A stretch of DNA of 64,000 nucleotides. Source: Thysanoteuthis rhombus. Taxonomy: Eukaryota > Mollusca > Cephalopoda > Oegopsida > Thysanoteuthidae. How positions within the stretch are numbered: the first letter of the stretch is position 1; the number at the start of each line of letters is the position of its first letter. Of this stretch, positions 33,163 through 43,505 are shown in pieces. The stretch covers positions 41,228,794 through 41,292,793 of the forward strand of contig OY735216.1 in NCBI GenBank assembly GCA_963457665.1. The letters are read 5' to 3'. The notes below the pieces were generated by a model. It worked only from the letters and a program-made list of their open reading frames with translations. It was not told the origin of the DNA and made no database searches. The translations under genes were made by a program, and so were the position numbers.

Positions 33163-33305
33163 AGACCAAAGGTTAAAATTTTAATAATCGAAAAATATTG
33201 AGGAGTTATGCACAAAAAGCAGAAATCTTAGGTCCAAATTCTGAAGCTGTATAAGGATGTTGAAATAAACTACGAAAAATATCAAATACTTTTGGCAATC
33301 CCTGT
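33161..33305 (+). mobile_element. Mariner-like MITE, right-half fragment b
   Basis: GTTATGCACAAAAAGCAGAA, ATCTTAGGTCCAAATTCTG, AAGCTGTATAAGGATGTTG and ATACTTTTGGCAATCCCTG correspond to the right half of the copy at 10907-11140. The left half is missing beyond the (TA)n. Confidence 0.7.
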
Positions 33306-33486
33306 ATATATAATGCTACTTATTCGTCTCTCTGCATTCAAACCCCAAACACGTACACGTTTACTTCATTCTAAACCAGACCTATTTCCTATTTATCAAA
33401 CGATTCTCATAATAAGCATTAAAATCAATAGGCTTCATTATATTGATCCACTGAATGCATTTTCAACAAATACGTAAAATATTACA

Positions 33487-33610
33487 CACACACACACACA
33501 TATATATATATATGATGAGGCCCGAACAGGGCAGAAACATGTGCCAGTTTGTGCAGCGAATCCACATTCTACTATATGTATATATATTATATATATATAT
33601 ATATATTTAT
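33487..33610. repeat. (CA)n-(TA)n runs flanking a GAACAGGGC-containing segment
   Basis: CA/TA runs at 33487-33513 and 33580-33607 bracket GAGGCCCGAACAGGGCAGAA then ACATGTGCCAG. I suspect this is part of a dispersed element but could not name it. Confidence 0.4.
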
Positions 33611-33660
33611 TTATATGAGTGTGTGTCTCGGGGTCATTGGCTTGACTGCACACGAAAGGT

Positions 33661-33838
33661 AATATTATTTAGAATTACTTTCATCTCAACCTTCGTTGTT
33701 TTTCGTCGCAATTACTCAGACTGTCAGTCTGTCTATTGGAAATAAAGAATAGGCTCCTGCTGAGAATGGTCGTAGACTGGCCGTCTGAGTAATTGCAGTA
33801 AAAGGCAACGAATACTAAGATGAAAGAAATGCCATTTA
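33661..33838. repeat. Foldback (inverted repeat), arms about 70 bp
   Basis: The left arm (TTACTTTCATCTCAACCTTC, GTTGTTTTTCGTCGCAATTA, CTCAGACTG) is complementary to the right arm (CCGTCTGAGTAATTGCAGTA, AAAGGCAACGAA, AAGATGAAAG) at about 75-80%, with a loop of about 40 bp (33740-33780). Probably a foldback MITE. Confidence 0.65.
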
Positions 33839-34380
33839 AAAAAACATAATGATGTGCCGGAAAGGGTTTTCACACATACATGCTACATCTTGTAGTCGAG
33901 TTCAAAGATTTTACAAATATAAAGTATGGATTGATTGAATGCGACAAGCGTGAAAGGCTCAACCAAAGTTTACATACCCACACAATGACTCGAGCTCCAA
34001 TCATGGTCCCCCGCTGCCATTTTTCCATGTGGGGTCGGGGGGCATTAGGATATATTCGGAACATCCAAGCGGCAACCTTGTTACCAGCAAAGAATAATTC
34101 TGTCTTTTTGCATGGGTACATAAAACAATTTTACAGTGCCATTATCCCTTACTGGGTGTAAGGTTCGAACTTTCAACCCATGCAACCTAGGCCTAATCCA
34201 GAGAAGGGGGCTATTCGCCCCCTCAGCGGACGCCCATGGCTCCAACCAACAATTTTTATACTAACTGCATCAATTTACGAACCGCTGGTCCGCAATTTAC
34301 GTATGATAATTTCGCATCTTCCAATTTTAGAAAAGAAAAACTTTCACACATTTTTTTAAAGATAATATTTCAAGCTGATA
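33839..34380. other. Unassigned sequence
   Basis: A 93-codon + frame and an 83-codon minus frame have no recognised domain. GTTCGAACTTTCAACCC at 34163 is weakly tRNA-SINE-like. Confidence 0.35.
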
Positions 34381-34895
34381 CTATAGACTCACGTTATTAC
34401 GGCACCCTTGGGGGTTATAACGAATTTGCCATTATAACGGATGGATTTTATACGAAGTGTATTAATAATGAGAAACCAAAAAGTACACACAAAAATAACT
34501 TTTTATCACCCCTTCACAGTCTAATGCCTCATATATGGGTTACAGGTCTGCTAATAAAATGAATGAACCAAAAAGTAATTATGCTGACCGTGTACATGAT
34601 GGTATGTAATTACATATTCGGAAATTAATGCACTTTTACTTACACCTCTTCTTAATTAATTCCAAGTTAATCATTAATTGATAAAACTTTTCTTTTGAAT
34701 TTTCTCTTCAGATTCCTGTTTTACTTCAGGCGGCATCAAGTTTTACTAATTTTAGTTTTTTAAAATAATGTACAGAAGTATTCATGTGCTGTGGCTGCAA
34801 ACTAATCTCCGACAATTATCTTGATAGACTATATAGAAAAAAATGTGCCGTTAAAACGCACGTGTCATTAAATAATGCCGTCAGAACGAGAGGTT
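34381..34895 (+). repeat. Dispersed repeat pair (ACGGCAC family), copy B
   Basis: TTACGGCACCCTTGGGGGTT, ATTAATAATGAGAAACCAAA, AAAAATAACTTTTTATCACC, then AACTAATCTCCGACAATTAT and GTCATTAAATAATGCCGTC match, in order, the minus strand of 21795-22330. Confidence 0.65.
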
Positions 34896-35479
34896 CCTGT
34901 AATTTCATTCTGGTTACTTTTCATGCGTTCACCAAATTATTTCGGCTATTTTCGATGACTCCATTATAGTATTCTTAACACAACGTATCAGTCCAAACGT
35001 TATTTTCCTGGGGTTATGTTGCACCAGATGGTTTTTAGAATCTTGTATTGAAGACTTCGAGATATCGGTCTGAAGAGATGTGGAATAAAGAAATTCTTAA
35101 CCTGAGATCATCTGATAGTGTAAGAAAGCAACTAAATGTAATAAAGACTATATCCTTTGAAATCACACAAGCACACACACACACATTTATACATCATTGA
35201 ATAATATCGACATTTCTTGCCGATTCGAACGTCTTGTAATCTTCTGCAATTTATGGATGTTGCCCTTTATCGCTGGTTTGAAGGAGTATGAATTTTCCAA
35301 AATTCATGTTGTAGGAGTCGTTTTTCAGTTATCGGAGTACTCTCGACCATCGCAGGTCAAGGATTGTTTTCAAGTCGCAGAGCTGTTAGATATATATATG
35401 GACTATTGACATATAAGGATTAATAAACCTTACCACCAAAAACTTCACTCCCGAATCTGTCTCACTCTCTAAAGTACAC

Positions 35480-35480
<1 letters not shown>
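34896..35480. other. Unassigned sequence
   Basis: A 70-codon + frame at 35197-35409 has no recognised domain. Confidence 0.4.

Positions 35481-35556
<76 letters not shown>
35481..35556. repeat. (TA)n-(GA)n microsatellite
   Basis: About 35 TA units and a short GA run. Confidence 0.95.
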
Positions 35557-35558
<2 letters not shown>

Positions 35559-35839
35559 TTGCTTAGTTTGAGATACGATCCACACATGGAGTTGCACCAG
35601 TCTTCCTCCTGCCTTGGAAATCAACATTCAAAATCATTACATTTAGTGAGTCTCGAACACTGCCCTATGATACAAAAAGAAAATGCACTACCTTATCTAC
35701 CAAGTGGACCTATATAAACATAATCAAAAGCGTTTGCTATGCGTAGGTATCTCATGGAGTCCGCCTTTTTTTTGTTTCCTTTTCGTCACCCTAAGCAAGG
35801 CCTTCCCGCCACTCTTCAATATTAAAGGGTTAGTAAGAA

Positions 35840-36049
35840 TGGAGTAGACATCACGACTCACAACATGGATTCCCCGAGACCATATGCGCAACCGAGGCCG
35901 GCAAAATATTAGATGGAGAGATGAACTAGACAAGTTCAGGAAGTACTGGCTCCGTGACGCCCATGATAGAGAAGTGTGGCAAATCCTGGGGAAGGTCTAT
36001 GTCCAACGACGGACGCTAAAAGACTGATGATGATGATGATGATGATGAA
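35840..36049 (+). mobile_element. LINE 3' end, AHDREIW family, copy 3, with (GAT)n terminus
   Basis: The + strand reads MRNRGRQNIRWRDELDKFRK, then YWLRDAHDREVWQILGKVY, VQRRTLKD and stop. This is the clearest copy of the family in the window, open for about 45 codons (35885-36028). It ends directly in (TGA)n (36026-36049), the expected 3' microsatellite tail of such LINEs. Confidence 0.8.
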
Positions 36050-37044
36050 GAATGGAGTTATTTATCTCATAGATTTAAGACCAGTAAAAAAAAAAAAAAA
36101 AGAAATGACACGTTAAAATAGCTTATTGATGTTAAAATTGTAAAGTTAAAAACACTAAAACATGGCATGTTTAAAAGAGTTAAACTGACTTAAAGGGGTT
36201 AGAAACACTAAAATTGAAGAGCAATAAGAAATTTAAAAATAAATCGACTAACATTGGGTAATGCATTTGTTCTCTCTGGATCTAAAAATGTCGAGATTGT
36301 ACGCATCGGGGAAACATTCAGAAGGGGGTTTATTTCACATAGCTTCTTCTCAAGAACATCTGCTATTTGAATGGAACTTTCGACGAGCCCTTGATATATC
36401 TAAAAAAGTATGGATGTGCCTCGATAGCAGGCAGAGTTTTAACTGGAAATTCACGGACAGGAGGGACTGGGGAAAGTAGTTCATTTGAATACTTTCCATG
36501 AAAGTAACAGAAGAAAAGTGAAAAACTTGCAACACAACGGAGTCTGACGTTGAAAAAGTGATATTCATTTTATACAACAATTACTGTTTTTTCAAGATTA
36601 TCTTCTTCGCTGTCAATACGTTAACCCCCAACGCTTCACCATTAATTACATGGATCGAAAATTATACAGTGAAAATTTCTGATCAAAATCTAACCCATAA
36701 TTGATAGGCTTCGGATTTGCTAGTTAACCATTCTACATGTGTGTACGTGTCAGCTGTGAAATAGCAACTGAAAATGATTGTGTCTCTCTCTGTGTTTAAA
36801 GATTTAATTAATTAATTTAAGTCTGTGGCTTAATATTGAAAATAGCACTTATTTTATGCCATAAATATACATTTTTCTTTCTTGTTAATACACTTAACCC
36901 AACACTTTTCGATTTATCGAACAGATCAAACATCATAAGGAGAAAAATTCAGATCAAAATTCAGCTGAAAATCGAGTCAGGCTACTGACTTACTGATGCT
37001 TTCATGTGTATGTGAGAGCTGTAAAAAAGCAACTGAAATGATAC
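36050..37044. other. Unassigned sequence
   Basis: A 72-codon + frame at 36261-36479 has no recognised domain. No repeat was identified. Confidence 0.45.
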
Positions 37045-37051
37045 TCTAATG

Positions 37052-37269
37052 CAGTGGTTTCGAGACTTCGAAAACTCAAGGACTCCTTTTATAAAGCAAT
37101 ATTCTGACGGACGCCTATTTTTAGTATTTGGTTCTAATCCATGAACTATAGAACATTTTTTCACATCAAAAATCATATTCATTCTAATTGGATTACATTT
37201 ATTTAAATTTCTAATATATGGTACAAGCCTACGTACAACAATCATGTTTTTCTCTGTTGAGAATACGGC
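37052..37269 (+). mobile_element. hAT-like MITE (TTTCGAGAC family), copy 2
   Basis: The left end is CAGTGGTTTCGAGACTTCG, preceded by CTCTAATG. The right end GTTGAGAATACGG gives an inverted CCGTATTCTCAAC. The interior matches 26560-26750 in the opposite orientation. Confidence 0.65.
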
Positions 37270-37504
37270 TAACGATTTCAATTCACTATTTTAGCAATGA
37301 AGTTAGAACAACTGTTCATGTAAGGGTTATATCTATGCTTAATCGAGGACACTCATTACCACATCTGCAATTGATACAAATAAAAAGCTCGGATATCCGA
37401 CCAAGTTAGATCACCTCTCCCTTGGTGGTCAGTCTAGCATAGGCGGCTATTAAGATTCTTCAGATTGAGAAGAAAAAACCCCAAGCAAGCACTTTCAAGC
37501 GGAT

Positions 37505-37715
37505 TAGAGCTGTGATTCTAAATGTGGGATGCATGCCCCACAAGGGGACGGTTTTAATAGATTTGGAGCAATTAGGAATGGAGAGCGTTCTGTGGCTCAA
37601 AACCAAAGTCGTACAAAGGCTTAACTGATTAAAACCTAATTGTACAATTCTAATAAATACTAGTCTTACTATATATTCCGTGGTAACAAATGCTTGGCAC
37701 ATTTACTTCGTGAGT
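37505..37715. mobile_element. Possible hAT-like MITE
   Basis: CTGTGATTCTAAATGTGGGA, then CCCCACAAGGGGACGG resembles a decayed hAT end of the CAGTGATTCTCAAAGTGGG type. The other end was not identified. Confidence 0.35.
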
Positions 37716-38360
37716 TATAAGAGCGATAAGATAATAGGATTGCTGTCGTAAAATTTCACATAAAGAAATTATAAAAAATGTCAAGTGCCTTAGGTTTATA
37801 TTATTGAAGCGATATACAACTATTTTTTTCTCGTAAAAGGGACATCAAATTTTTCATATGTGTTGAGGTGGGATATAGAGGAAAGAACCAACCAAAATTC
37901 ATCATATATATTTGTTTTTCTTCTGGTTAAACGTCGTACTTAATTTCTATTGATGATATTCTGGCCTTGCTGGTCCACGTCCTTTTCAAACTGAATGAGA
38001 AACGTTACAAAAGGTTTAGCTGAGAATCGTTTTGTCATTTTCATGACGCAATATCGCCAACAAAACATTAAATAAAAGAGTACCTTCGTCGAAAAGAAAA
38101 ATATATATGATTATTATTACCGTGCTACTAAAAATGTCATTAAAACAGGATTTATCACATTATATGTGGAAAACATTCGCTAAGCAGATGACACTGTGAT
38201 GATGGTAGATTCAGAAGGGAAACTGAAAGAACTCTTACACGAGGTAGTTGATGAAAATTGGAAGAAAGAAGTTAACATCAATTGGTTGTGAGCAAAAGGT
38301 TTGATTAACTAATCGATGACCTCAAGCCAGTGCAAAAGTTCAACCAGGCGGACAGTGTAG
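37716..38360. other. Unassigned AT-rich sequence
   Basis: 38195-38330 (GATGACACTGTGATGATGG, then a GAAGAAAGAAGTTAACATCA region) has the texture of a decayed RT segment (ADDTVMM), but it is too short to call firmly. Confidence 0.4.
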
Positions 38361-38361
38361 A

Positions 38362-38610
38362 AACTAGGGATGCCAAATCAGCCATTTTCCGGCCAGATCT
38401 AACAAATTTCCCCTATTTAGCCGATAAAAACTGATGATAGCAGATAATCGAAAATCTGTCGATCGAAAAAGAATAATTAGCCGATTGAATATTATAGCGA
38501 ACTGAGGATACATATATATCTAATATTTTTAGCCAAGAAATTTACTGAAAATCGGGATAATCTAGCTGATTTTAGCCATTTTTAGAAAGTCAGCCAAACT
38601 ACATCAGGAA
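38362..38610 (+). repeat. Dispersed repeat TTAGCCGATAAAAA family, longer copy
   Basis: It starts GGGATGCCAAATCAGCCATT and contains CCGGCCAGATC, TTTAGCCGATAAAAAC and a final TTTTAGCCATTTTTAG. The first 90 bp match the minus strand of 26115-26212. Confidence 0.6.
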
Positions 38611-38934
38611 TTTTTTTTTTTTAATTGTCATTATTATCATTTGTTTTTTTAACCCCGAATTTCAACTTCTGCTGCGAGAACATTTTTGGAGTCGGATACT
38701 AAAATGTTTTATTTTTTTCAAACCCACCACAAATCTGGTAAGTTTGAAAGAAGTAAATGTTCAGTTTTAAAAAAAAATCATGATAAACTATTTGTTCTGA
38801 AGTCTTAGTATATGGTTATTTTATTTGATAATGGGCTTTAAATGGGTATAAATCAAAAGTTGGTCGAAAGTGGAAAGAATTTAGCCAATTCTTGTAGCAG
38901 TTCATGCCAGAAAAGTCAAACTGAAGTCGGAAAC

Positions 38935-39485
38935 ATTGTTAGAAACAGAGTATGACACATGATCCAAAGACGGACGACGCTTTTCAGAAACCAAACACAG
39001 TATCAAAAGGATCGAAAAATAAAATTAGAAACGAAGAAAAGGGTGTTGGACCGCCATGCAATGTCTCTTATTTGGCAGCGAATGATGGACCATTTCGTCA
39101 CGAATGGAGAAAAAGACTTGGGGCAACTGAGACTTGGCTTTATCGACGAATGTTGAGAATATCAAGGAGAGTGCATGTGACAAAAGAGGAGAGTAGAAAC
39201 TACACGAAAACTTGCTAACAATAAGAAAGAGACGGGATTTGGGGGATATATGATGAGGAAGGAAGGCTTGGAGAACTTGACGCTCACGGGGCGCATCGAA
39301 GGCAAGAGAAGCAGAGGTAAGCAGCGGGTAACCTACTTGAAAAGTTTAAGCTAATGGATGCAGAACGGGTATCAGACAGAAAAAGAAGGGTCATGAAAGA
39401 GCAAGAATTGCTGAAAGCGACAAAAGAAAGGAAACTGTGGAGAACCATGATCATCCCCATCCTGAGGAGAAATGTCACATAGGAA
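38935..39485 (+). mobile_element. LINE post-RT C-terminal region (NLTLTGRIEGKRSRG type)
   Basis: The + strand reads GATETWLYRRMLRISRRVHV, TKEES (about 39118-39200), then GYMMRKEGLENLTLTGRIEG, KRSRGKQ (about 39245-39325), an intervening WMQNGYQT, and RKLWRTMI (about 39430-39455) with a TAG soon after. This is a well-known LINE C-terminus (xxETWFYRRMLRI...LGHVMRKxxLENLxLTGkIeGKRSRGRQR...DRxLWRxMI). Frames change at least twice. Confidence 0.75.
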
Positions 39486-39611
39486 AGAGGAGGAACAAGC
39501 ACTGACAGGTGGAAGTGGGTCCTGGAAGTGTATCGAGAATTGTCCAATCAGCATTTTGCACAATAGGTTCTCAAGAAGAAGTGTTGTGTTTACGATGACA
39601 TCATTGGTTCT

Positions 39612-39750
39612 GAAGTTACTGCAAAATCGCGTTGAATACACCAGTTTTCGTACGATCACCGAAGTTAAGCAACGCCAAGTCTGGCCAGTACCAAGGTGAC
39701 TGTTTAAGTATTTGAAGTGCCATAACAAGCCGCAGAGGCATCCCCTACAA
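39612..39750 (+). repeat. 5S rRNA-derived SINE, copy 4
   Basis: GCGTTGAATACACCAGTTTT, CGTACGATCACCGAAGTTAA, GCAACGCCAAGTCTGGCCAG and GTGCCATAACAAGC follow the 5S order. Box A is intact, but the box C region (AAGGTGACTGTTTAAGTAT) is decayed. It lies 130 bp beyond the LINE end. Confidence 0.7.
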
Positions 39751-41378
39751 TCATTCTTATCTGAAAACACTTCCATCTTACAAAGAGTCCCGGCATAACA
39801 GCTAAAGTCCGTCTGCCAAGACGAAAAAAATACATACATAGGTTCTGCAGATGGACTATAATTCGAAGATATTCAGTTTCAATGGGATATTTGATCGTTT
39901 GTTACAATGAAAACAAAACCTTAAATGATTCGAGATCAACAGAAATTTATAAAGATTTGAAGCATCTGCTCTGATTTCACCAAATCAATTAAACGCATTG
40001 AAAAATCCACACGTTTAAAACACAATAACTTCTTGGCATCGTTCGGTTGGCCTTTCGCTGGCATTTTTTAAGGGGGGGGGGTGCAAAAAATATATTCCAG
40101 AGGTGAGGGTATAAAATAATATCTGGATGTCGGTTTCCAGGTAAGGGACTAACGGAGTGCTTGAGCTGTGACTTGTCCTATGCTGTCAGTTCAAAATTTA
40201 CACCCCCCTTGCCGAGAAAGCATAATCCGTGGAAGGGGAGCGGGGGGGGGAGTATGCTCTGTTTGAACTCCACCCCACATATCGGACACACATGATTCTC
40301 CTTTGGTCAGAAAATAAGTTTTTACGTACGAGTAATAGATACTTTTAAATTAGATAGTTATTTTTCAGGTGTAGATATCTTTTACTTTCATCTTGTTTGT
40401 GTTGGTAGATACTAAGAAATTGGCAAATGCCTCTCACAACAAAAGTTACAACAAAAAAATATGCGTTTAATATTTGCACTGAAAAGATCATTTGATGTCC
40501 AATCTGAATACAGATTTTCAAGCCATTTCTCCTTCCTGCTGCTCAGAATATTGGCAAAGAACATTCTTCTTACTCCTTAACCATCCGGTAATGCACTGTG
40601 CCTGAAAGAGGTAACGGCAATTACTCTCTCTCGCACACACACACACACATTCTCTCTTGAAGCTATTTTGACTTGAACTCAGCATTAGAATTTTGGCTTC
40701 TATCTAGACTTGGACACCAACCATACTTATTAATCCTCAACAACCTCAGCCACGAAGCAGGCCTGAAGATATATACACTTCATGCTGGGACAACAACAGC
40801 AGTGCTTACAACGGAGTCTTCAAGTGATGACGTTGAACTCAGGCGTGGGTTCTTGGCTGGAACATCATTACCACTAACTCAGCAGGGCGCCCCAGCAATA
40901 CGTCACACTATCAACAGATGTTGTTGCTTCTCTTTCAGCATTAGAATATCCATGGGCGTCCGCTGCCACTTTTTCAGGGTGAGTGGGTCAAAAGGAATAT
41001 ATCTTAGGGGGCGACCCTGTTACACGATAGTTGAGACGGACTGATCCAGAGGGGGGGGGTGTTACCCAGTTTACTCCCTCCTACCCAGTGAATGCTCATG
41101 ATAATATCTCTTGATATATAACGTACTTCTTGATATTGTCATTCCAAGTTTTGTCAGGTATTCCGAAGTTGAATTGCTCATAAATCCTCCACATTCCACT
41201 TTGATAAGAAATTCTCCCCGTTTCCGTAGGCACATCCATTAGACGAACACAGGCGGTCGCCTTGGGTCCAAAGGTCATTGGGGCGCACTCCCAACTAAAC
41301 AAAGAGCGTTAAAATACAACCGTGGCACAAATTCCTGGTCTCGCCTTGTGTGTTTGGAATCCCAACACAAGCCATATG

Positions 41379-41380
<2 letters not shown>
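39751..41380. other. Unassigned sequence
   Basis: G-runs at 40072-40081 and 40241-40251, and GGGGGGGGTGTTACC at 41051, suggest decayed G-rich transposon ends (CCCCACCCC-type). Frames of 123 codons (40673-41044, +) and 68 codons (41096-41302, -) match nothing I know. Confidence 0.4.
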
Positions 41381-41424
<44 letters not shown>

Positions 41425-41425
41425 T
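41381..41425. repeat. (TA)n-(GA)n microsatellite
   Basis: About 16 TA units and a short GA run, just left of the CGTAGCGTC-family copy. Confidence 0.9.
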
Positions 41426-41479
41426 AAAAACTAGAAGAATACGTTTACTTTTTTATGATTCCAAGAAGGTTTTCAATGC

Positions 41480-41850
41480 AACTCGCCATTACAATCAATA
41501 ATTGAACTACCGTAGCGTCAAAGTTTGGAGTCAAGTAAAAAAGAAATCTCATCGAACGTCAGATTAAATTCTCTCTCTGACATCTTTGGCATTTTCCATT
41601 GGAAAATATCTCATCCGGAGTAAAGAAAAAAAACCATCTAGATTTTAGTTAATTGATTTAATAAAAACATCTAAATAAGACTCCAATAAGGTCGAAAAAA
41701 AAAGAAAAAAAAAGAAGTGTAGTGGAGTACTGTTGCTTTGACAAAACGGTATGGCCAGAAGCGCTGAAGCACAGGAACACATGAAAATATATGAAAAAGG
41801 ATAGAACCCTTTGTCATCTTCGATAGCTACGGTTGTTCAATTAGGATGAA
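41480..41850 (+). repeat. Dispersed repeat CGTAGCGTC family, copy 3, with inverted ends
   Basis: The left side (AATAATTGAACTACCGTAGC, GTCAAAGTTTGG) is mirrored at the right by GATAGCTACGGTTGTTCAAT (41820-41840), whose reverse complement is ATTGAACAACCGTAGC. The centre contains GTAGTGGAGTACTG as at 12.9 kb. The inverted ends suggest a DNA element of about 350 bp. Confidence 0.65.
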
Positions 41851-42298
41851 ATCAGTTCTGCATTTCTGTCTTCTTGCAGTATTGCAATGATAAAATTGCT
41901 GAGTCGATCGAATAATCTAGACCCCCCTGCCTGGACCCCCCGCCCCGGATCCACGCCTGGGACTAAAAAAACAAAAACAAATGAACAGAAGCCAATGAGC
42001 GGAAGTTGGATAATTCTATTAATTTGAATTGAAAAATACGACCATTTTTTTCCGGATGTTGCGAACTTTTTCTGTAATTTCTCGTCTGCAGAACTATAAA
42101 GTATTTAAAGCCAAAAAGCTAAAGAATCCTTTACGGGCTGGACTCGTTCCATTCGAAACTCCCAACTGTGAATTACGGAAAACAGCTGAAAGTACTCGAC
42201 CACATTTTTTCCAAGTTTGTGTCACGGCTTCTGCCTCCTGTGAGTTGAGGGGAGGGACAAAATGACAGACGGACCGGACGTGAATAACAAACAATATA
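41851..42298. other. Unassigned sequence
   Basis: A 78-codon + frame (42029-42265) has no recognised domain. A poly-C/GC-rich segment lies at 41920-41955. Confidence 0.4.
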
Positions 42299-42515
42299 TG
42301 AGAAGGAGAGAGAGAGAGAAGGAGAGAGAGAGAAGAAGAGAGAGAGAGAAGGAGAGAGAGAGAAGAAGAGAGAGAGAGAAGGAGAGAGAGAGAAGAAGAG
42401 AGAGAGAGAAGGAGAGAGGGAGAAGAAGAGAGGGAGAGAAGGAGAGAGGGAGAGAAGGAGAGAGGGAGAGAAGGAGAGGGAGAGAGAGAAGGAGAGAAAA
42501 ATGACAGAGAGACTG
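42299..42515 (+). repeat. GA minisatellite, 24-bp unit
   Basis: Tandem units of GAGAGAGAGAAGGAGAGAGA plus GAAG, drifting to GAGAGGGAGAGAAGG at the end. Purine on the + strand. A further 100 bp of GA-rich sequence follows to about 42640. Confidence 0.95.
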
Positions 42516-42640
42516 AGAGAAAGAAGGAGAAACACAGAGGGGGCAGAGATACAGAGATAGATTGAGACAGACAGACGAAAAGAGAATAAAGGAAGATAGA
42601 AATAAAGAGAAAGAGAGGAAAAAAAAGAAAGGAGAACGCG

Positions 42641-43439
42641 AAACGTCTATCAAGCTAAAGACTATGAATACTCCATCTCCTGAGATAACGCGACTACTAC
42701 AACTCCTTCTCCAACTCTGGGTCCCCTTATCTCCAACCAGACGAGAGAGAGAAAGAAAGAGAGAGAAATTCCCCCCTGTCCCTAACCCTAACCCCAAGCT
42801 CCCTGTCCCCAAAATGTTAGCAATTGGAGGCAGATTTGTTTAAGTGAACACAGTGAGGATGAATGTGGGTGATGCCACAAACATTTTATCATTAATTCCT
42901 TCACCCCCTTTTTCCAAGCATTCTTCTTTTTTTTTTCTCTTCTCATCACCGGTTAGAATATTCACTTGTCAGCATTATCATCTCCAGAACTGAAAACCTT
43001 TCTGTTCTTCTAGGAATTGCTTTTGCCAATTATATAACAATTAACCTCCTCCTGACGGAATTTATATCTAGATTTTGGGATAAATTTAAATTCTATTTGC
43101 AGCCACATAGCTAAAGATTTGGGGCCGGAGGGGGGGGGTCTGGGGCCCTCGAGTGGGTCCCCTTCCACCATTTAGTGCGATTTGATGAAAAGATGAAATT
43201 TGCAATAAATAAATACATGCACTATTACTTAAATAAGCCCAAAGGCTGAATCATTAATCATGCAATACATGAGTGTACAAATATATTTTCTTGTTATTGC
43301 ATACCGGTGGATTTGCAATGAGTGACCTATCTTTAAAGCTTTCGGGGCTCTTCATTGAAAGCCCAGGCGTTTTCAAATACCCCTTACCAGCTACGTCTCT
43401 GTCAATTCGTGAGCTATTTACACAAATTAACCCCCCACA

Positions 43440-43441
<2 letters not shown>
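42641..43441. other. Unassigned sequence
   Basis: Includes two telomere-like CCCTAA repeats near 42780 (too short to matter) and a G-run with GGGGCCCTCGAGTGGGTCCC near 43140. Confidence 0.4.

Positions 43442-43502
<61 letters not shown>
43442..43502. repeat. (TA)n microsatellite
   Basis: About 30 TA units. Confidence 0.95.

Positions 43503-43505
<3 letters not shown>

Noticed and set aside
40673-41044. 123-codon + frame as a possible host exon
   Set aside because: No recognisable domain, no convincing splice sites, and G-run transposon-like sequence at its end.
42778-42797. Interstitial telomere repeats (CCCTAA)
   Set aside because: Only two units; similar short AGGGTTAGGG bits at 6.86 and 7.02 kb are also within chance.
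42222-42812. 196-codon Ser/Leu-rich minus frame
   Set aside because: Most of it is the 24-bp GA minisatellite; the flanks show no known domain.
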